Source of the DNA: Candidatus Helarchaeota archaeon
Lineage (GTDB): Archaea > Asgardarchaeota > Lokiarchaeia > Helarchaeales > JABXJV01
DNA: 9,708 bases
Direction: 5' to 3'
Assembly: GCA_013375355.1 (NCBI GenBank)
Contig: JABXJV010000179.1
Span: forward strand, 1 to 9,708
Made by a program: the position numbers and the translations under genes
Shown here: positions 6,669-9,708 of the stretch, in pieces
Numbering within the stretch: the stretch's first letter is position 1
Layout of the letters: every line of letters begins with the position of its first letter
The notes under the pieces: model-generated
The model's database searches: none
What the model was told of the DNA's origin: nothing
The model's input: the letters and a program-made list of their open reading frames with translations, nothing else

Positions 6669-8006
6669 CTATTTCTCTTTCTCTTTCTCTTTCTCTTTCT
6701 CTTTCTCTTTCTTTTTAAGGTCCATTACGACGCCAACCGCAATAGTACGACCCATATCACGGACTGCGAACCGTCCTAATTGCGGAAAATCGCTGAATTT
6801 TTCAATGCATAAAGGTTTTTTAGGTTTGAACCTAACCATACCACCTTCATTTATTTTCAAGAAATCGGGCTTTTCTTGAATCACTTGTCCTGTTTTCGGG
6901 TCGGTTTTTGTTAAAATTTCTTCAAAGACGCATGCAACTTGTGCTGTGTGAGCATGTACAACTGGTGCATATCCTTGAGGAAGAACGGTTGGATGATAGA
7001 TAACTACAATTTGACCTGTAAATTCGGCAGCTATAGTAGGCGGGGTTTTATTTGCATGTCCCAAAACCATACCTCTTCGTAAGTCTTTAGCTGCTATTCC
7101 TCGAATATTAAAACCAATGTTATCTCCTGGGATAGCTTCCTTTATTTGTTCATGGTGCATTTCTATCGAACGAATTTCTGTAGTTATTTCTGGTGGCATT
7201 ATGATTATTTTGTCTCCAACTTTTAATATTCCAGTTTCAACTCGTCCTACAGGAACAGTGCCTACTCCACTAATTTTGTAGACATCTTGAATGGGTATTC
7301 TAAGGTCTTTAGCAGTAGGTTTAGGTGGAATACTTAATTTATCTAATGCCTCAGTTAGTGAAGGTCCTTTATACCATGGCAATTTGTCGCTTTTTTTAGC
7401 TAAATTATCACCAGTCCATGCACTCGTTGGAACAAATTGAACATCTTCTTTCTTAAACCTTATTTCATCAAAAAGTAGCCTTGAGATTTCGTCTTTGACT
7501 TCATTAAATCGATCTTCTTTCCAGTTAACTGTAGCGTCGTCCATTTTATTGATTGCTACAGTTACTTGTCCTACTCCTAAAGTTCGAGCTAAATATGCGT
7601 GTTCTATTGTTTGACCACCAGCTGAAATCCCTGCTTCAAATTCACCTTTTTTAGCGCTTACTACCAGAATTGCAGCATCAGCTTGAGAACTACCAGTAAT
7701 CATGTTCTTGACAAAATCACGATGCCCAGGTGCGTCGATTAGAGTGAAATAATATTTTTTAGTTTCAAATTTTCGAAAAGCAAGATCGATGGTAATTCCT
7801 CTTTCTCGTTCCTCTTTTAATCTATCGAAGACAAATGCATATTTCCATGAAGCTCTTTCCAGTTTTTTTGATTCAGCTTCTAATTGGCGCATTTCCCTAT
7901 CAGTAATTGCGCCAGTTAAGATTAACAAGTGACCCATTAGAGTGGATTTTCCGTGGTCGATATGTCCTATTATGACCAAGTTTAAATGTGTTTTTTTCTC
8001 GCTCAT
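6669..8006 (-). CDS. tuf: Translation elongation factor EF-1A, with repeat-encoded Lys-Glu tail
   Basis: The 445-residue GTPase delivers aminoacyl-tRNA to the ribosome. The G domain shows G1 GHIDHGKST (14-22), switch I around EERERGITIDLAF, G3 DAPGH (91-95), G4 NKMD (153-156) and G5 TSAW (194-197). Domains 2 and 3 are complete: RIPIQDVYKISGVGTVPVGR, and near the end IEKFSDFPQLGRFAVRDMGR followed by TIAVGVV, the usual end of the fold. After that the protein continues as DLKKK plus six Glu-Lys pairs, an unusual polyampholyte tail not part of the conserved protein. The start is fixed by GAGGTGA on the minus strand (8011-8017), five bases before the ATG. The gene lies between uS7 (upstream) and uS10 (downstream); EF-2, which often sits here in archaea, is absent. 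Confidence 0.96.
   Translation of the reverse strand: MSEKKTHLNLVIIGHIDHGKSTLMGHLLILTGAITDREMRQLEAESKKLERASWKYAFVFDRLKEERERGITIDLAFRKFETKKYYFTLIDAPGHRDFVKNMITGSSQADAAILVVSAKKGEFEAGISAGGQTIEHAYLARTLGVGQVTVAINKMDDATVNWKEDRFNEVKDEISRLLFDEIRFKKEDVQFVPTSAWTGDNLAKKSDKLPWYKGPSLTEALDKLSIPPKPTAKDLRIPIQDVYKISGVGTVPVGRVETGILKVGDKIIIMPPEITTEIRSIEMHHEQIKEAIPGDNIGFNIRGIAAKDLRRGMVLGHANKTPPTIAAEFTGQIVVIYHPTVLPQGYAPVVHAHTAQVACVFEEILTKTDPKTGQVIQEKPDFLKINEGGMVRFKPKKPLCIEKFSDFPQLGRFAVRDMGRTIAVGVVMDLKKKEKEKEKEKEKEK
6672..6707 (-). repeat. Hexanucleotide microsatellite (TTTCTC x6) in the EF-1A 3' end
   Basis: Six perfect tandem copies of TTTCTC (plus strand) end at the EF-1A stop codon and read GAG-AAA on the coding strand, giving (Glu-Lys)6. 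The unit is two codons, so copy-number change alters tail length without shifting the frame. The tract is purine-only on one strand. Confidence 0.95.
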
Positions 8007-8037
8007 TTATTCACCTCGTAAATTGAGCTTATTAACA

Positions 8038-8119
8038 GCTAGCGCTCATTTATTTCGCGCAATGTGCTTATTTTTATAGCTAGTATATATTGCTAGTATA
8101 ATTTATTAATATAACTAGC
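8038..8119 (-). promoter_or_regulatory. Cluster of ACTAGC/GCTAGT elements around the EF-1A promoter
   Basis: GCTAGTATA occurs as a direct repeat at 8079-8087 and 8092-8100, with an inverted ACTAGC at 8114-8119 and a palindromic GCTAGC at 8038-8043. The nearest copy touches the candidate TATA box, where the factor-B element would sit. The rest of the 239-base gap between uS7 and EF-1A is AT-rich, with a second weaker TATA-like stretch near 8165-8178. Confidence 0.45.
8069..8078 (-). promoter_or_regulatory. Candidate TATA box of EF-1A
   Basis: TATAAAAATA on the minus strand is a good archaeal TATA element. Transcription would start about 26 bases downstream, near 8047, leaving a leader of about 40 bases that contains the GAGGTGA ribosome-binding site. 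This is inferred from spacing and consensus only. Confidence 0.5.
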
Positions 8120-8245
8120 ATTTAAGAATTTTACATTATTCGTGAGGGTAAAAAATATTTTACAATATTTAAGTTTTCTGGATATTATAACTATAGAAAT
8201 ATAAAATGATTAAATAATCAGCTAAAATTAAAATTAATTAGATGA

Positions 8246-8848
8246 CTATCGGGCAGATTGAGCCAATCTTTCACGTTCTTCTTTTCTTTTTATTGCATGA
8301 CTTTTAGGATCTCCGTTTGCGGTTAGTATTAGTTCTTCAGCGATAATTTCTTCAATTGTCAAGGGATTATTGAAACTTTTTCGAAAGCAACTTTCAACTA
8401 GATATTTCAATGCAAGATCTACTCTTCTTTGTGGGGCAATATCGACTGCCTGTTGATATACAATTCCTCCATAACTTAGTCGTGTAGTTTCTTCTCGCGG
8501 TGCTGCGTTTTCAATAGCTCTTACGAGAATTTCTAATGGATTTCTTTTTGTTCGGAGGTGTATTATTTCAAAGGAACTTTTAACGATATTAATAGTCTTA
8601 ATTTTCTTTCCAGCAAGTGAAGCGGGTTGTCTACCACCTATTTTTCTCTTGGAGAGCCCAGGGGTCATTAATCGATTGACAAACCTTTCTACGATATTAA
8701 GATTAGATTTTCTAAATTTTTTATGTTCATGGCGTCCATGGCTATGGCAAGTAAGTGTTGGATTTAGATTAATATATCTTTCTAAACTTACATCTTTGAT
8801 TTTTACGTCTTTAACATCCCATCTATCAAAGAACTTTATATCTTCCAT
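8246..8848 (-). CDS. rps7: Small ribosomal subunit protein uS7
   Basis: The 200-residue product is full-length archaeal uS7. An archaeal N-terminal extension (about 1-45, MEDIKFFDRWDVKDVKIKD then INLNPTLTCHSHGRHEHKKF) precedes the conserved core: VERFVNRLMTPGLSKRKIGG, NPLEILVRAIENAAPREETTRLSYGGIVYQQAVDIAPQRRVDLALKYL, and the C-terminal AEELILTANGDPKSHAIKRKEERERLAQSAR. It binds the 3' major domain of 16S rRNA and nucleates 30S head assembly. It heads the minus-strand block uS7–EF-1A–uS10; the 239-base gap and separate promoter signals suggest EF-1A also has its own transcript. No strong Shine-Dalgarno is visible; an AT-rich TATA-like stretch lies close upstream (about 8867-8877), so a short leader is likely. 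Confidence 0.96.
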   Translation of the reverse strand: MEDIKFFDRWDVKDVKIKDVSLERYINLNPTLTCHSHGRHEHKKFRKSNLNIVERFVNRLMTPGLSKRKIGGRQPASLAGKKIKTINIVKSSFEIIHLRTKRNPLEILVRAIENAAPREETTRLSYGGIVYQQAVDIAPQRRVDLALKYLVESCFRKSFNNPLTIEEIIAEELILTANGDPKSHAIKRKEERERLAQSAR

Positions 8849-9021
8849 TTCTTACACTAGTCTCTTAATTTTAAATTCGTTTTTAATTGTGATAAATAGT
8901 AACTTAATATTAATTTTAATTGATAAATAAGCCCTTAATTTTTAAATTTGTCTCCTAAAAGAAGATTTTAAAAAATTATTATTTTAGTCAATATTATCAG
9001 ATACATAATTGTAGTATTATT

Positions 9022-9043
9022 CTTGTAAGATGCTTGTAAGATG
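9022..9043 (+). repeat. Tandem 11-bp repeat in the divergent intergenic region
   Basis: CTTGTAAGATG is repeated twice, head to tail and perfectly, between uS7 and the Roadblock gene. It may be an operator or a slippage product. The rest of 8849-9110 is AT-rich with no further gene. Confidence 0.6.
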
Positions 9044-9110
9044 GGGGTATTAATAACCAATATAATCAATTCACGTGTTTAATTTATTTAAAACCGTGGA
9101 GTCAAACGCG

Positions 9111-9500
9111 ATGTCAAATGAATTGATAGTTCCTAGATCCAAGTTATTTGATAGGGTTTTAACCAAAATAATGAGCAATATTAAGATAGGTAGCGTCATG
9201 TTGTTAGATAATAATGGCTTTCGAATAGCTGAAATGAATAGTGATCGAAGATATACTGACCAATTTTGGGGATCAGCAAATAGAATTATAGATGCCGGAG
9301 AAAAAGTCTTAAAAGAACTAGGTCAAAGTAAATTTAACCAAGTTTTCGAATCAGAATCTTATTATTTAATGTGTGGTCCCGTCAATCAAGATATAAGTTA
9401 TGCTATTCTTTCATCTAAGAAAAAAATGTCCCTTGGAATGCTAAAACTTCATGCTCAATCACTTTGCAGAGATGTGCAAATGATCGATGAGCCAAGTTAA
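9111..9500 (+). CDS. Roadblock/LC7 domain protein
   Basis: With the ATG at 9111 the product has 129 residues and is a single Roadblock/LC7 (longin-like dimerisation) domain: helix LFDRVLTKIMSNI, strand IGSVMLLDNNGFRIAEM, a long central helix (about WGSANRIIDAGEKVLKEL), strands FNQVFESESYYLMCGPVNQ and ISYAILSSKKK, and the last helix MSLGMLKLHAQSL. The 'DNNGFRIAE' turn is the family's usual dG-l-ia segment. Such proteins act as scaffolds or regulators of small Ras-like GTPases (MglB-like in bacteria, Ragulator and dynein chains in eukaryotes) and are expanded in Asgard archaea. No GTPase gene lies next to it here. GTGGAG at 9096-9101 supports the ATG at 9111 over the in-frame GTG at 9075. It is divergent from uS7. 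Confidence 0.82.
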   Translation: MSNELIVPRSKLFDRVLTKIMSNIKIGSVMLLDNNGFRIAEMNSDRRYTDQFWGSANRIIDAGEKVLKELGQSKFNQVFESESYYLMCGPVNQDISYAILSSKKKMSLGMLKLHAQSLCRDVQMIDEPS

Positions 9501-9604
9501 TAATTTTACTTCTTTATAACCCTCCAAATTCAACTTTTATTTAGGTCAAAATTACAAAATAAAGAAATAAGAACCTGAATTTTTAACCAGACATTCTAAA
9601 GCAA

Positions 9605-9629
9605 AGGATATAAAAGGTGGATATATCCT
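9605..9629 (+). other. Perfect 8-bp hairpin with TATA-like stem
   Basis: AGGATATA (9605-9612) and TATATCCT (9622-9629) are perfectly complementary around a nine-base loop AAAGGTGGA that contains a Shine-Dalgarno-like AGGTGG. GGATATAAAAGG also resembles an archaeal BRE/TATA promoter for a gene beyond the window. No ORF follows before the edge; the rest of 9501-9708 is AT-rich with nothing recognisable. Confidence 0.4.
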
Positions 9630-9708
9630 GAAATTTAAATAATTGAAAGTCTATTTTTTAAGATATTTTCTATATTTTACTTTTCTAGAAATAAAATAAC
9701 CATATTCA

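Noticed and set aside
6583..6879. 98-codon plus-strand ORF rich in Phe and Ser
   Set aside because: It lies opposite the end of EF-1A and its Ser-Phe repeat is simply the antisense reading of the TTTCTC microsatellite.
8649..8930. 93-codon plus-strand ORF
   Set aside because: It is antisense to the start of uS7 and shows no protein-like features of its own.
1..9708. CRISPR arrays, transposases, rRNA genes, integrases
   Set aside because: I looked for regularly spaced repeats, transposase or recombinase motifs and rRNA signatures on both strands and saw none.

Overview
The window is AT-rich archaeal DNA, most likely from an Asgard archaeon (Promethearchaeota, Lokiarchaeia-like). Archaeal affiliation rests on the run EMC3/TMCO1-like insertase – eL34 – CMP kinase – eL14 – Cbf5, on archaeal-type uS7, EF-1A and uS10, and on a serine tRNA that appears to be interrupted by introns. 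The Asgard assignment is an inference from the AT-rich composition, the free-standing Roadblock/LC7 protein and the general look of the proteins. No marker in the window proves it.

Layout. (1) 1-2260, accessory zone: the 3' part of a gene running in from the left edge (possible HEPN motif), a small overlapping ORF, a membrane acyltransferase of the HGSNAT/DUF1624 type, and an antisense gene remnant. (2) 2380-6016, a co-directional plus-strand block: EMC3-like membrane protein, eL34, CMP kinase, eL14, the tRNA/rRNA pseudouridine synthase Cbf5, and an RsmC-like methyltransferase. Most of these serve ribosome or RNA biogenesis. (3) 6047-6206, a tRNA-Ser (GGA) gene with two inferred introns, preceded by a partial direct duplication of its own 5' part. 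(4) 6287-8848, a minus-strand translation block transcribed in the order uS7, EF-1A, uS10; EF-1A ends in a repeat-encoded Lys-Glu tail. (5) 9111-9500, a plus-strand Roadblock/LC7 protein divergent from uS7, then non-coding DNA with a perfect 8-bp hairpin.

Most genes are ordinary translation and RNA-modification housekeeping. The points that merit a second look are the intron-bearing tRNA-Ser with its upstream partial copy, the hexanucleotide-encoded (EK)6 tail of EF-1A, the ACTAGC element cluster at the EF-1A promoter, and the eroded accessory zone on the left where secY and adk often sit in other archaea. I saw no CRISPR array, transposase, rRNA gene or convincing new multi-gene system.
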